Counted from the first letter of the stretch, positions 8,496 to 18,401 are shown. The stretch: 64,000 nt of DNA from CAWIUB01 sp963839175 (GCA_963839175.1 CAWIUB010000050.1:306005-370004); one strand, 5' to 3'. The notes: a model not told the origin generated them from the sequence alone. Numbers and translations are program-made.

Positions 8496-8542
8496 GGAGA
8501 GGTTCTCCGTTTTCACCGGCAACGATACGGAGACAGTCTCCG
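8496..8542. promoter_or_regulatory. Two TetR-type operators between the MFS and TetR genes
   Basis: Two inverted repeats share the same half-site: GGAGAGGTTCTCC at 8496-8508 and CGGAGACAGTCTCCG at 8528-8542, the latter a perfect palindrome around one base. Their place in the divergent intergenic region is typical of binding sites for a TetR repressor that controls both its own gene and the pump. Confidence 0.75.
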
Positions 8543-8578
8543 CTTAGCAAGTGCGTTTATGAATTCAGGAGGCCGACG

Positions 8579-9121
8579 GTGCGGGCGGACGCGGCGCGCA
8601 ATCGCGACAAGATCGTCGAGGCCGCTCGGGTGGCGTTCCGCACGCGCGGCTACGACGCCCCGCTGGACGACATCGCCAAGGCCGCGGGCGTTGGGGCGGG
8701 AACGCTGTACCGCCATTTCCCCACGCGCGAATCCCTGGTCGACGCGGTGATGCAGGCATGGGTCGAGCGCGTCAACGACGCCGTCGGCAAGGTTCTCGCC
8801 GAGGGCGGCACGTCGCGCGAACTCCTGCTGCGCTGGTTCGAGCGATACGTCGAGCTGATCTCGGTACACAAGGGCGGTCCGGCCAAGATCACGCTGGCAA
8901 TGGAGGACGACACCTCGCCGATGCGGACCAAGTGTCACACCCTCCGGGCCGCCAACGCCCAGATCATCGAGCAGCTCGGAGACGATCTTCGGCCCGGCGT
9001 CGACTCACTCCAGTTCGCCCGACTCGTCGGCGGGATCGCCAGTGTCGTTGACCAGGGCAACCTGCCCGGCGCATCCGTCGGGCCGATGCTCCAGGTCGTT
9101 GTCGACGGCCTGCTCGTCTAA
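8579..9121 (+). CDS. TetR/AcrR family transcriptional repressor
   Basis: A 180-residue regulator. The HTH is in residues 1-55 (RNRDKIVEAARVAFRTRGYDA, then AKAAGVGAGTLYRHFPTRESL). The C-terminal ligand domain resembles the SbtR type (KGGPAKITLAMEDDTSP). The GTG at 8579 has AGGAGG seven bases upstream and was chosen over an in-frame start at 8462, which would read through the operator region. Likely represses the divergent MFS pump. The stop overlaps the end of the transaldolase remnant on the other strand. Confidence 0.88.
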   Translation: MRADAARNRDKIVEAARVAFRTRGYDAPLDDIAKAAGVGAGTLYRHFPTRESLVDAVMQAWVERVNDAVGKVLAEGGTSRELLLRWFERYVELISVHKGGPAKITLAMEDDTSPMRTKCHTLRAANAQIIEQLGDDLRPGVDSLQFARLVGGIASVVDQGNLPGASVGPMLQVVVDGLLV

Positions 9122-9666
9122 CTCATCACTCGCCTGCCGTCACGCAACCCCGAGCCTTCATCGCTCCCGGATGACCTCACCCGCTGATCCTTCGCACATC
9201 GGGGTGACAGCCACGGTGGCAGTGAGTCCGGCCCGGTGCCAGGCACCTTGATGAAGACGTTCGGACGATCGACCTGCTGGTGCAGACGGCGCGTCCACTC
9301 GACGGTCGAGTCGGCGTGATCGGCGTGCTCCGGAGGAACCTCGATGGACACCCAGCCCTCGGCTCCCTGGGTCACGTTCCAGGCCGGTCGGAGCAGATCA
9401 GCCGCGTGCCGTGCGTCTTCGACCGCGCACGCGTACACGAGCCGCTGCGCTTCTACGTCGCCGCGGTCCAGGGCGGCGCGAAGCACTGCGTCGTAGTAGG
9501 GCGTATCCGCCATCGCGTGGCTGAGGATCGTCGGGTTCGAGGTGACGCCGCTGATCGCGTAGTCGTCGATGCAGCGCTGCAGCAGACCGGATTCCAGCAG
9601 CTGGTGGCTCATCGTGTCGAGCCAGATGGTCTGGCCGACTTGGCGCAGCTGCGTCACGGCGTTCAT
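9118..9666 (-). pseudogene. tal: Transaldolase, C-terminally truncated
   Basis: The first ~140 residues are clear actinobacterial transaldolase (GQTIWLDTMSHQLLESGLLQ, GVTSNPTILSHAM, DRPNVFIKVPGT). Normal homologues have about 360-370 residues. Here the similarity stops after KVPGT near 9240, and a 40-residue tail unlike the family follows. The part carrying the rest of the barrel and the Schiff-base lysine is missing. The start overlaps the transketolase stop by ATGA, so it was the last gene of an operon. Deletion rather than frameshift best fits the abrupt loss. Confidence 0.8.
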
Positions 9667-11520
9667 GAGCCGACCAATCGGATCGCCGACGCCGCGATGT
9701 GCGTGGCTGACAGGCCGGCGTGGTCGAGCAGGTCGCTGCTCGATCCGGAGTGTGCGGCCACCCGGACCGCGAGGTGCTCGATCTGCAGGTCTCGCGTGCG
9801 CCGGCCTTCCAGGGCGCTCAGCACGGCTTCGCCCAGCCCGCCTTCGGGATGGTGGTCTTCGACGATTACGAGTCGTCCCGTCGCTTCGGCGGCGTCGGCA
9901 AGGGTGGCCGCGCCGATCGGCTTGACGGAGTAGGCGTCGATGACGCGAGCAGCCGCGGCGAGCAGGTCGGCGGCGGCCAGGCTGGTATGCACGGTAACGC
10001 CGGCACCGATCAGGGTCACGTCGTCGGCGTCGGTCCGGCGGAGCACCTTCGACCCGCCGACCGGGAAGGGCTCACTGGGCGGGTACAGCACCGGGTAGGC
10101 GCCGCGAGTCGTGCGCAGGTAGGCGATGCCCGGCAGGTCGGCCATCAGCGCGGTGAGCTGTGCCGTGCCGGTGGCACGGACGGGTAGAGCACCGTCGAGC
10201 CGTGAATGGCGCGCATCATCGCCAGGTCCTCGAGGACCATCTGCGACGGGCCGTCCGGGCGGATCTCGACGCCGGCGTGCGACCCGACGACACGCAGCCG
10301 GGCCTCGGCGACGGAGGCCATCCGCAGGAAGTCGTGCGCGCGGGTAAGCAAGGCGCCGAAGGTGGCGAGGTACGGGGTTGTAGCCGCGTGCCTGGAGGCC
10401 GATGGCGAGGCCGACCATCTGCTGCTCGGCGGTGTAGACGTCGAAGTAGCGGTCCGGATGCGCGCGTTGAAACTCGTCGGCGTTGGTGGAGTTGCCGACC
10501 TCGGCATCTACCACGACGACGTCGGGGCGCGAGCCCAGCGCGGCCAGCGCTTGGCCATACGCCTTGCGCGTCGAGACCAGTTCCCCTTGCTGGTATGGGG
10601 GAATCTCGACATGTCGCGCCGGGTGGACCGCCGGAGCACCTCGACGCGGCGACGGCCGCGTGATGGTGACGGCCGGTTGCTCGCCGCCGAGCTCGGCGAT
10701 CGCCTGCGCTGCGAGATCCGGTGGCAGCGGCTTGCCGTGCCAGCCGTTCGCGTCCTCGAGCGGGTGGAACCCGCTGGCCTTGTGGGTCAGCGCGAGCACC
10801 ACCGGATGGGCGCCGCGCCTCGGCTGCCTCGGCGAGCGCGGCGTCGATTTCGACCGGGTCATGCCCGTCGATCTCGCTGACGTGCCAGCCGAAGGTCGCG
10901 AACCGTGCACGGTGGGCATCGAGGTCGCGCCCCGAACTCGGTCGGGCCACGCGTGGCCCAGCCCGTTGACTTCGACGATCATGGTGAGGTTTCGCAGGCC
11001 GAAATGTGACGCCTTGTCGGCGGCCTCCCACACCGAGCCCTCGGCCAGTTCGCTGTCGCCGCTGAGCACCCCCACCCGGTAGGGCCACCGGTCGAGTCGT
11101 TGCCCCGGCGAGGGCGATCCCGACCGCGGCAGGCAGCCCCTGCCCGAGGCTGCCGGTGGTGGCGACGTCGACTCCGGGCAGACCGGGCAGCGGATGGCCC
11201 TCCAGCACCGAACCGAAACGGCGGTAGTCGTGCATCAGCGCGTAGTCGTCGACGATGCCGAGTGCCTTCCATGCGGCGTACAGCAGCGGGGACGCGTGCC
11301 CTTTCGACAGCACGAAGTGGTCATTGGCCGGGTCGGATGGGTTCGACCAGTCGATTCGGAGGTGCCGGGTGACGAGGACGGCCATGACGTCGGCGGCTGA
11401 CATCGAGGATGTGGGATGGCCGGACCCGGCTGCGGTCGTCATCCGGATCGAGTGGACCCGCAGTTGGGTCGCAACGCGACGCGCTGTCTGCAGCCAGGTG
11501 CGCTCGGCGGTGGCGGTCAT
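9663..11520 (-). pseudogene. tkt: Transketolase with at least five frameshifts
   Basis: Transketolase sequence covers the whole span but hops between all three minus-strand frames. It begins MTATAERTWLQTARRVATQL at 11520 and continues GHPTSSMSAADVMAVL and FVLSKGHASPLLYAAW. The frame changes near 11100 (before VGVLSGDSELAEG), near 10945 (before DLDAHRARFATFGWHV), near 10815 (before LALTHKASGFHPLEDANG), near 10380 (before ATFGALLTRAHDFLRM) and near 10170 (before TGTAQLTALMADLPG). It overlaps the MMPL gene upstream and the transaldolase downstream by ATGA. The thiamine-binding and catalytic segments are recognisable but cannot be made as one protein. Confidence 0.88.
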
Positions 11521-13715
11521 CGGTAGCTCCACGAGGTGGTGCTGACCCGGGCCGGTGTCGGCGCGTGCTCGCGCGACGGCCACCACGCCTTGCGTCCCAG
11601 CAGGCTGGTGAGCGCAGGGATCAGCAGGAACGCGTTGACGAACGTGGAGATCAGCACGCCGGCGGCCACCGCAAAGCCGATCTGGGCCAGGATCGGGGAG
11701 ATCGTGAGCAACGCAAAGCTGGCGGCGAGCACGAGTCCTGCCGTGCCGACGGCGGGGCCGGCCTGGCGGACCGCGATCTCGGCCGCCCGACGTGGGTCAG
11801 CGCCGGCGCGCATCTCTTCGCGCAGTCGTCCGGTGACGAGAATGTTGTAGTCGGTGCCGATGCTCGCGACGAACAGATAGACGATCAGCGGCAGTTGGAA
11901 GTCCAGGCCGTGGTGTCCGGCCAGGCCCTGGAACACCGCGACACTCGCGCCAAGCGTCGCGGTGAAGGCGAGCACGACCGAGGCGATCAGGTACAGCGGT
12001 GCGACCAATGCGCGCAGCATCAGGACGAGGATGAGCAGCACTGCCAGGCCGGCGAGCGGCAGGATCAGCTTCAGGTCGTGCTGCATGACGCCGCTGACGT
12101 CGTCGTAGGCAGCGCTGTCGCCGCCCACCAGCGCGGTCGTGCCGCGGGGCGCTTGGCTGTGCGCCACGGCCTCGACGGCGCGGACGGTGTGGAACGCAGC
12201 GGAGCCGAACGGTTCAGTCGACAGCAGCAGGTCGATCTCGGTGACCCGGCCGTTGTCTGCGGTGCGACCGGGAACGACCCGGCCAACGCCCGGAACGTGA
12301 CCGAGATCGGTGGCGAACCGGTCGAGCTCGGCCTTCGGCGGTGCCGTGTCAGCGGAGACGACGACGCGCGTCGGGTAGAGCGCTCCGGAGGGGTAACCGC
12401 GCTGCAGGTCGTGGTAGCCGGACGCCGACTCGCTGCCGCTGCGGTAGAGCTGCTGCTCGTATGAGGCGCGGTATGCCAGCGCGCCGAGTGACAAGGCGGC
12501 GAGCACGATCACGCTGAAGACGGCGACGGCCGCCGGGCGGGTGGTGACGCGGTTGCTGAACCACGCGGCGACCGAAGTCCGCTGCGGACGCGTCCAGCTC
12601 GGCTTGCGGGCGCGCTTGTCGGCTCGGAACGCCAGAACCGCGGGCAGCAGCGTCAGCGACGTGAGCAGCATGAGCAGCACGGCAACGGCCAGCGACGGAC
12701 CGAGGATGCGGAAGGCGCGCAACCCGCTGATCAGCATCGCCGAGAAACTGATCGCGACAGCGAGCGCGCTGGCGACCACGGCGGAGCCGACGCGACCAAC
12801 GGCACTCGCCATCGCGGTGCGGTGATCGTCGCCGGCACGCAGCCGCTCGCGGTACCGGTACAGCAGGAACACCGCGTAGTCAGTGCCGACGCCGTAGAGC
12901 ACCACGGGCAGGATGCCGGTGACGGTCCGGTCGAGGTGGAAGCCGAGGATGTGTGCGCCGATGTTGAGCAGGCCGCCCACGCCGTAGCCGACGGCCGTGA
13001 TCGCGAGCACGATCGTGACGGCCAGGCCCGGACTGCGGAACAGCAAGAGCAACAGCAAGAAGATCGCGCCGACCATGCCGTAGTTGGCAAGCGAAGCGGC
13101 GAACGCGTTGTCCCGCACCGCGGCCGCCTCGCCCGTCATCTGTACCTGCAGTCCGGTGTCCGCAAGCGCGGCCCGCACGTCCTTGCGCACGTGATCGACG
13201 GCCGAACTCGTCGTCGGCGAGCCTGACTCACCCTTGAAGCTGACGCCGGCGAGAGCGACGAGTCGGTTCGGCGAGACCTGCACGGTCTGCCCGACATGGA
13301 CGACAGCAGGCTTCGGGCCGTGGTGGACACTGTCGCGCCGCTCCTGCTCTCGCGAGGTCAGCCCGGCGACTGCGCGGTCGGCCGCCGCAACGTTCGCATC
13401 GGTCAACTGCCGTCCGTCTCGACGGCTGATGACCAGCATCGACGTCGCGTCGGTACTCGGCGCACCGAACGCGGCGTCCATGACGTGCTGCGCCTGCGCG
13501 GATTCCTTTGTGGACGGCAACTGCGTCGCCTCGGACCGCGACGCAGCCGGTAGGCCCAGTAGTGCGCTGATGCCGATCAGCGCCGCCACCGCCAGCATCC
13601 AGACAAGGAACACCTTGCCTGGATGCGTGACGACGACGCGGCCCAGGCGGGCGAACACACCCCGCGGCGGCCGATCGGCTCGAAGTGCGGACGGGTCGTG
13701 CAACAACGTGGTCAT
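11517..13715 (-). CDS. MMPL family RND transporter
   Basis: A 732-residue membrane protein with about 12 helices in two halves, each with a large external loop, as in MmpL lipid and drug transporters. The conserved motifs GTDYAVFLLYRYRERL and GTDYNILVTGRLREEM end helix 4 in each half. The ATG at 13715 has GGAGG six bases upstream. The frame is uninterrupted, in contrast with the transketolase gene that follows with an ATGA overlap. Known relatives export lipids, pigments or drugs with proton energy; the cargo here is unknown. Confidence 0.88.
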   Translation of the reverse strand: MTTLLHDPSALRADRPPRGVFARLGRVVVTHPGKVFLVWMLAVAALIGISALLGLPAASRSEATQLPSTKESAQAQHVMDAAFGAPSTDATSMLVISRRDGRQLTDANVAAADRAVAGLTSREQERRDSVHHGPKPAVVHVGQTVQVSPNRLVALAGVSFKGESGSPTTSSAVDHVRKDVRAALADTGLQVQMTGEAAAVRDNAFAASLANYGMVGAIFLLLLLLFRSPGLAVTIVLAITAVGYGVGGLLNIGAHILGFHLDRTVTGILPVVLYGVGTDYAVFLLYRYRERLRAGDDHRTAMASAVGRVGSAVVASALAVAISFSAMLISGLRAFRILGPSLAVAVLLMLLTSLTLLPAVLAFRADKRARKPSWTRPQRTSVAAWFSNRVTTRPAAVAVFSVIVLAALSLGALAYRASYEQQLYRSGSESASGYHDLQRGYPSGALYPTRVVVSADTAPPKAELDRFATDLGHVPGVGRVVPGRTADNGRVTEIDLLLSTEPFGSAAFHTVRAVEAVAHSQAPRGTTALVGGDSAAYDDVSGVMQHDLKLILPLAGLAVLLILVLMLRALVAPLYLIASVVLAFTATLGASVAVFQGLAGHHGLDFQLPLIVYLFVASIGTDYNILVTGRLREEMRAGADPRRAAEIAVRQAGPAVGTAGLVLAASFALLTISPILAQIGFAVAAGVLISTFVNAFLLIPALTSLLGRKAWWPSREHAPTPARVSTTSWSYR

Positions 13716-13728
13716 GGAGAACCTCCAG

Positions 13729-13965
13729 TCAGGCGGCGAGGAAGATCTCCTCGCAGCGCAGGCCTTGCGCGGCGGCATATGGGTACGGGTGGTTGAAGGC
13801 ATCACGCGCGGTGCGGGGCTCGGTCCCGAACTGCAGGTGCATGCCGCGCGTGTTCGAGACCGAGACGATCACTGAGTTGTCGAGCCGGTTCCAGAGCAGC
13901 GCGACTTCGACCCCGCCGGCCGTTCGACGGTCCAGCTCGCGCAATGGTGCGGTTCTTCCGGTCAT
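13729..13965 (-). CDS. Small conserved actinobacterial protein
   Basis: A 78-residue protein of the type RELDRRTAGGVEVALLWNR...HPYPYAAAQG. Related short proteins occur widely in actinobacteria with no known function and probably form a small beta-rich domain. A GAGGAG lies seven bases before the ATG at 13965. It ends 13 bases before the MMPL start, so the two are probably co-transcribed. Confidence 0.65.
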   Translation of the reverse strand: MTGRTAPLRELDRRTAGGVEVALLWNRLDNSVIVSVSNTRGMHLQFGTEPRTARDAFNHPYPYAAAQGLRCEEIFLAA

Positions 13966-14062
13966 CGGGCTGCTCCTCTCACTCGCCAGCAGCCTGCTTC
14001 GCCTCGCGATCGCGAACCATTGAGCCGACCGGGCATTCGGGCGCGATCGGCCCGACACGGAT

Positions 14063-14129
14063 GTGGGGCTAGCCCCACGGCATGGACGTGGATGTCCCGC
14101 AGCATCGGACGATGTGGGGTTGGCCTCAT
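14063..14129. promoter_or_regulatory. Two related palindromes upstream of a response regulator
   Basis: GTGGGGCTAGCCCCAC at 14063-14078 is a perfect 16-bp palindrome. A related but imperfect element, ATGTGGGGTTGGCCTCAT, lies at 14112-14129. They sit between divergent genes (the small protein at 13965 and the receiver protein at 14166) and share the core TGTGGGG. This suggests a dimeric regulator, possibly the NarL-type response regulator nearby, but the binder is only inferred. Confidence 0.55.
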
Positions 14130-14165
14130 TGCACAGACGTGGGCCCGCGCAGCAGGCTGCATTCG

Positions 14166-14525
14166 ATGAGCACGCGAATATTGGTCGTCGACGACAGCGC
14201 GAGCTTTCGCCGGACGGCGGTCGAGCTACTGCACGCGCGGGGATTGCAGCTGTTCGCCGCCGTCAGCGACGGGGCTGCGGCGTCCGTGGCCGTCGCCGAC
14301 GAACGTCCAGACGGCGTGCTCCTCGACATCAACCTGCCCGGACCGGACGGCTTGGCCGTCGCGGCATCGCTGACGGGCCGCTACGCCGGGCTGCGGATCG
14401 TCCTCACGTCCGCTGACGTCGACGACGTTCCCGCACAGGCGCTCACCGCCAGCGGCGCGGTCGCGTTCGTGCCCAAGACCGAGCTGGTGTCGGCCGACCT
14501 GCCGCGGCTGTTCGCCGGGGATTAG
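14166..14525 (+). CDS. Single-domain response regulator (receiver only)
   Basis: A 119-residue CheY-like receiver. ILVVDDSASFRR carries the acidic pocket, VLLDINLPGPDGL carries the phospho-accepting Asp, LTSADV the conserved Ser/Thr, and FVPKTEL the conserved Lys. There is no output domain, so it probably acts in a phosphorelay or by binding a partner. The ATG at 14166 was chosen because the domain starts at once (MSTRILVVDD); an upstream in-frame ATG at 14082 would read through the palindromes. Its stop overlaps that of the convergent NarL-type gene. Confidence 0.82.
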   Translation: MSTRILVVDDSASFRRTAVELLHARGLQLFAAVSDGAAASVAVADERPDGVLLDINLPGPDGLAVAASLTGRYAGLRIVLTSADVDDVPAQALTASGAVAFVPKTELVSADLPRLFAGD

Positions 14526-15178
14526 CCCTCGAGAAACTTCAGCACCGCCATGACGCGCCTGTGCTGCCTCGGCTCGGGTCGCAGCTCCAGTTTGTCGAAG
14601 ATGCTGGTGATGTGTCGCTCGACCGCGGCCACGGTGACCACGAGCTGCTCGGCAACTCCCGCGTTGGATCGGCCCTCGGCGATCAACGCCAGCACTTCCC
14701 GCTCCTTGGCGCTCAGCACGTCGAGCGGGCCCTGCTTGCGCTTGCGGTCGACGAGACGTGCAACGACGTCGGGATCGAGCGCGGATCCGCCGGCGGCCAC
14801 TCGGCGCACCGCCTCGACGAACATGCCGACGTCGCCCACCTTTTCCTTGAGCAGATATCCGACACCCTCAGCGCCGTTGACGACCAGGTCGAACGCGTAA
14901 CGATCCTCGAGGAACTGCGAGAGGACGAGCACGCCAACCGACCGATCCTCGACCCGGATCGCCAGCGCAGCGCGAAGCCCGTCGTCGGTCCGATCGGGCG
15001 GCATCTGGATATCGGTCACGACCACGTCCGGGTGATAGGCGCGCGCCTTGGCCAGCAGTTCGCTCGCATCGCCCGCGGCGGACACGACCTCGAGGCCGGC
15101 CTCGGCGAGTACGTGCACGATCCCCTCTCGCAGGATCGGCTCGTCCTCTCCCACGATCACCCGGATCGGCGCGGTCAC
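14522..15178 (-). CDS. NarL/FixJ-type response regulator
   Basis: A 218-residue two-domain regulator. The receiver has EDEP near residue 11, VVTDIQMPPDRTDDGL with the phosphorylated Asp, LSQF, and YLLKEKVGD. A LuxR-type HTH follows (LSAKEREVLALIAEGRSNAG, then EQLVVTVAAVERHI). It is divergent from the GAF histidine kinase starting at 15243, its likely partner. The linker and the insert PPDRTDDGLRAALAI are common in this actinobacterial subgroup. Confidence 0.88.
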   Translation of the reverse strand: MTAPIRVIVGEDEPILREGIVHVLAEAGLEVVSAAGDASELLAKARAYHPDVVVTDIQMPPDRTDDGLRAALAIRVEDRSVGVLVLSQFLEDRYAFDLVVNGAEGVGYLLKEKVGDVGMFVEAVRRVAAGGSALDPDVVARLVDRKRKQGPLDVLSAKEREVLALIAEGRSNAGVAEQLVVTVAAVERHITSIFDKLELRPEPRQHRRVMAVLKFLEG

Positions 15179-15242
15179 GCTCGACAGCTATGCCAGTACT
15201 TCGGCCTTCCGTCAAGCCGGTCTGTGATGCAGCATCGATGCC

Positions 15243-16406
15243 GTGTCGGCCGGCGCTCATGTCGACGACCAGCAGTTCCTGCTGGCCGAGCAGGCCGCGC
15301 TGCGGCGGGTCGCCACGCTCGTCGCGCGCGGGGCGGCGAGCGAGGCCGTGTTCGACGCCGTGTGCGAGGAGGTGGGCCGGCTCATCGGTGCAAGCATCAC
15401 CAACCTGGCGCATTTCAGCCCGCAGGGCACGAACGTGACGATGGCCGGCTGGAGCACCCGGGGCAACCACCTGCCCACCGGCACCGTCCTCCCCCTGGCC
15501 GGCACCAACATCAACGTGATCGTGCACGACACCCGCGCGCCGGCCCGGGTGGACAGCTATGAGGACGCGCCTGGCCCACTCGCTGCCGCGCTGCGCGCGC
15601 TCGGCATCCGCTCGGAGGTCGGCGCTCCGGTGCTCGTCGATGATGCCGTCTGGGGCGCGCTCATCGCGGCGTCCGACAGCACCCAGCCGCTACCTACGGG
15701 GACCGAACTACGAGTGGCCAGCTTCGCCGAGTTGATCGCAACCGCCGTCGCCAATGCGACGGCGCGCGCGGAGCTCATGGCGTCGCGCGCCCGCATCGTC
15801 ACTGCCGCCGACGACGCCCGGCGGCGCCTCGCCCGTGACCTGCACGACGGAGCACAACAGCGGCTCGTCAGCGCCGTCATCAGCCTGCAACTGGCATCCC
15901 ACAGCCTCGACAAGGACGATCCCGCGAGCACCAGACGACTCGTGCACGACGCGCTCGCTCACGCGAGCGACGGACTTTCCGAACTCCGCGAGCTAGCGGC
16001 CGGCGTCCACCCCAGCATCCTGACCAACCGAGGGCTACAAGCGGCGATCGAAGCGCTCGCACAACGCAACATCACGCCCGTCTCGGTCGACGTCCCGGAC
16101 GACCGGTATCCCGCGCACACCGAAGCGACCGCCTACTTCGTCGTCGCCGAGGCCTTGACCAACGCCACGAAGCATGCCCAGGCAACGCAGATCGCCGTGT
16201 CCGCGCGGATCGCCGGCGGTGCGCTCGTCGTCGACATCCACGACGACGGGATCGGCGGCGCCGATTCTGACGGCAGCGGACTGCGCGGGCTGCGTGACCG
16301 TGTGGAGGCACTCGCGGGAAGCCTGACCATCACCAGCTCACCCGGACTCGGAACTCAGCTGTGCGCCACGCTGCCGCTGGCCGACCCCGCCCGGCCCGAT
16401 GCATGA
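15243..16406 (+). CDS. GAF-domain histidine kinase (NarX/DesK type)
   Basis: A 387-residue soluble kinase. An N-terminal GAF domain covers about residues 15-175. A HisKA_3 segment with ARRRLARDLHDGAQQRL holds the likely phospho-His at residue 201, and an HATPase domain follows with VVAEALTNATKHA and DDGIGGADSDGSGLRGL. No transmembrane segment is seen, so it senses a cytoplasmic cue. The GTG start lies 64 bp from the divergent response regulator. The stop overlaps the next ATG by several bases, which ties the kinase to the AfsR-like ATPase. Confidence 0.88.
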   Translation: MSAGAHVDDQQFLLAEQAALRRVATLVARGAASEAVFDAVCEEVGRLIGASITNLAHFSPQGTNVTMAGWSTRGNHLPTGTVLPLAGTNINVIVHDTRAPARVDSYEDAPGPLAAALRALGIRSEVGAPVLVDDAVWGALIAASDSTQPLPTGTELRVASFAELIATAVANATARAELMASRARIVTAADDARRRLARDLHDGAQQRLVSAVISLQLASHSLDKDDPASTRRLVHDALAHASDGLSELRELAAGVHPSILTNRGLQAAIEALAQRNITPVSVDVPDDRYPAHTEATAYFVVAEALTNATKHAQATQIAVSARIAGGALVVDIHDDGIGGADSDGSGLRGLRDRVEALAGSLTITSSPGLGTQLCATLPLADPARPDA

Positions 16407-17945
16407 CCTGGCGGCACCCCTCAGCCGCTTCGTGGGCCGTAGTGCGGAGCTGGCCGAGTTGCACGAGGTCCTGCGCGAGCATCGGCTGGTCACCCTGACC
16501 GGCATCGGCGGCATCGGCAAGACGCGCCTCGCGCTCGAGGTCGCAGCGGGCTGGCGCGAGGCCGTCGACGAGGTCCTCGTCGTCGACTTCGCCTCGCTGC
16601 ACACCGGTGACCTGGTCGACGGGGCCCTGCTCGAAGCGGCGGGCATCGGCCCGCAGTCCGGACGCGACGCACTCGACGCGACCGTCGATCACCTGGCACA
16701 AGGGTCGGCGCTCGTCGTGCTCGACACCTGCGAGCATGTCCTGTCCTCGACAGCCCGCGCCGCCGAGCGGCTGCTGCGCCAGTGCCCCGCGGTGCGCGTG
16801 TTGACCACCAGCCGCACGGCGCGACATCCCGGGCGAAGTGGCGTGGCCCGTGCCGCCGCTCCGGGTCGATCAGGCAGGTGCAGCCGGCTCCGACGCGATG
16901 GCCCTATTCGTCGAATGCGCCAGGCGCGCGCGACCAGGCCTTCGCCTCGATGAGCGCACGTCCGAGGCGGTGTCGCGGATCCTGCACGGTGTCGACGGCA
17001 TCCCGCTGGCGATCGAACTGGCCGCCGCTCGCCTGCGCGTACTGACACCCGGCGAGATCGCCGCCGGCCTGTCGGACCATCTGCGTCTGCTCGGAGGCGG
17101 GCCAGTAACCGCGGCCCGGCATCACACCATGCGGGCGTCACTCGATTGGAGCTACGACCTGCTCGACCGAAGGCTGGCGGGCCTGTTTGCGCGACTCTCG
17201 ATCTTCGCCGGCGGTTGGACGCTGGCGGCAGCCGAGGAGGTCTGTTGCGACGACCAGGTTCCGGCCGCCCAGATGCTCGACGCGATCGCGGGTCTGGTCG
17301 ACCGGTCGCTGGTCATCGCCGACACCGACGGGCAGACGACGCGCTATCGGATGCTCGACTTCGTCCGGCAGTACGCGCAGGAACGGTTGGCCGCCGAGTC
17401 GACCGCGGACCAGCTCGCGTTGCGGCACCGGCTGTACTTCCGCGATCTCGCCGAGCAAGCCGATCGAGAATTGTGGGCGGTCCGGCCCGACGGACGCGCC
17501 AGGCTCGACGCCGAGGCGCCCAACCTCCGGCAGGCAGTCACCCATGCCAGGGCCGAAGGCGGCCCGGACGCGCTGCGCCTCGTCGGCGCGTTGGCACTCT
17601 ACTGGCGCGAGCGGGGCCGTCTCGACGAAGGCATCCGGGCGATCGAGCAGGTCCTGGCTGATACGCCGCCCGAACCATCCGCCCCGCGTGCGCTGGCCCT
17701 GGCTGTGCTGAGCACACTGACGTTCTGGCGCGGCGATTTCGCGCGCACCGCCGCCGCGGCGACCGAGGCGATTGCCACGGCGGAGACGGTCGGCGACGCG
17801 CGCGCCCACTCGCACGCGCTGGGCCGTCTCGGCTGCATGGTCATGCTGTCCGACCCGGGCACCGGAGACCACATGCTGCACGAGGCTGTCGAGCTCGCGC
17901 GCCAGGCAGCAGACGACGTCGCGCTCGCTGATGCGCTCACCTACT
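16399..17945 (+). pseudogene. AfsR/LuxR-type NB-ARC-like regulator, frameshifted and truncated
   Basis: The N-terminus (FVGRSAELAELHEVLREH, P-loop GIGGIGKTRLALEV, LVVLDTCEHVL, VLTTSR) is a STAND-type ATPase of the kind found in large LuxR regulators. Near 16825 the frame shifts; the next frame continues with WPVPPLRVDQ, GIPLAIELAAARLRVL and a winged helix and TPR-like region. The protein then ends abruptly at ALADALTY near 17943 with no further TPRs or LuxR HTH. The following codons are the antisense of an enolase fragment. Full-length relatives have about 750-950 residues. Confidence 0.78.
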
Positions 17946-18318
17946 CTTGGAAGTCGAGCTCGTTTCGCGCTATCGACACGCCCACGATCGCGTTCGCACC
18001 GAGCCGGGTCTTGTTGGGCGTCCCGTCAAGATCGATGAGTGCCGCGTCGACCTCGGCAAGATCCGCGAACGTTTGCCCGCGCAGCCGCTCGGCGATCTCG
18101 CCGTTGACATTTTCGACGGCTTGCACAACGCCCTGCCCGCCGTAACGGGAGGCGTCTTCGTCCCGCAGCTCGCGTGCCTCCCGAGTCTCCGTCGACGCAC
18201 CGGACGGCACGCCAGCCCGAGCGGTGACACCGTCCGCGAACTCGACACTCACGGCGAGGGTCGGGCGGGCACGCGAATCGAGAATCTCGATCGCAGACAA
18301 GGCCCTAATAGTCAGCAT
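17941..18318 (-). pseudogene. eno: Enolase N-terminal fragment
   Basis: About 118 residues of enolase N-terminal domain: IRALSAIEILDSRARPTLAV, then GVPSGASTETREARELRD and TRLGANAIVGVSIA. The family has about 430 residues, but similarity stops at VSIA, and after a few unrelated residues (RNELDFQE) the frame ends. The whole catalytic TIM barrel is missing, so it cannot be active. The break coincides with the truncation of the AfsR-like gene on the other strand, which marks a recombination junction. A complete enolase should exist elsewhere in the genome. Confidence 0.85.
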
Positions 18319-18401
18319 CGTGACAACTCCATTCAGGTCAAGGGTGTCGCCCGGAGTATGTCACGATGCGTCGGCACCCGGCGCACCCATAGGATGTGAC
18401 G

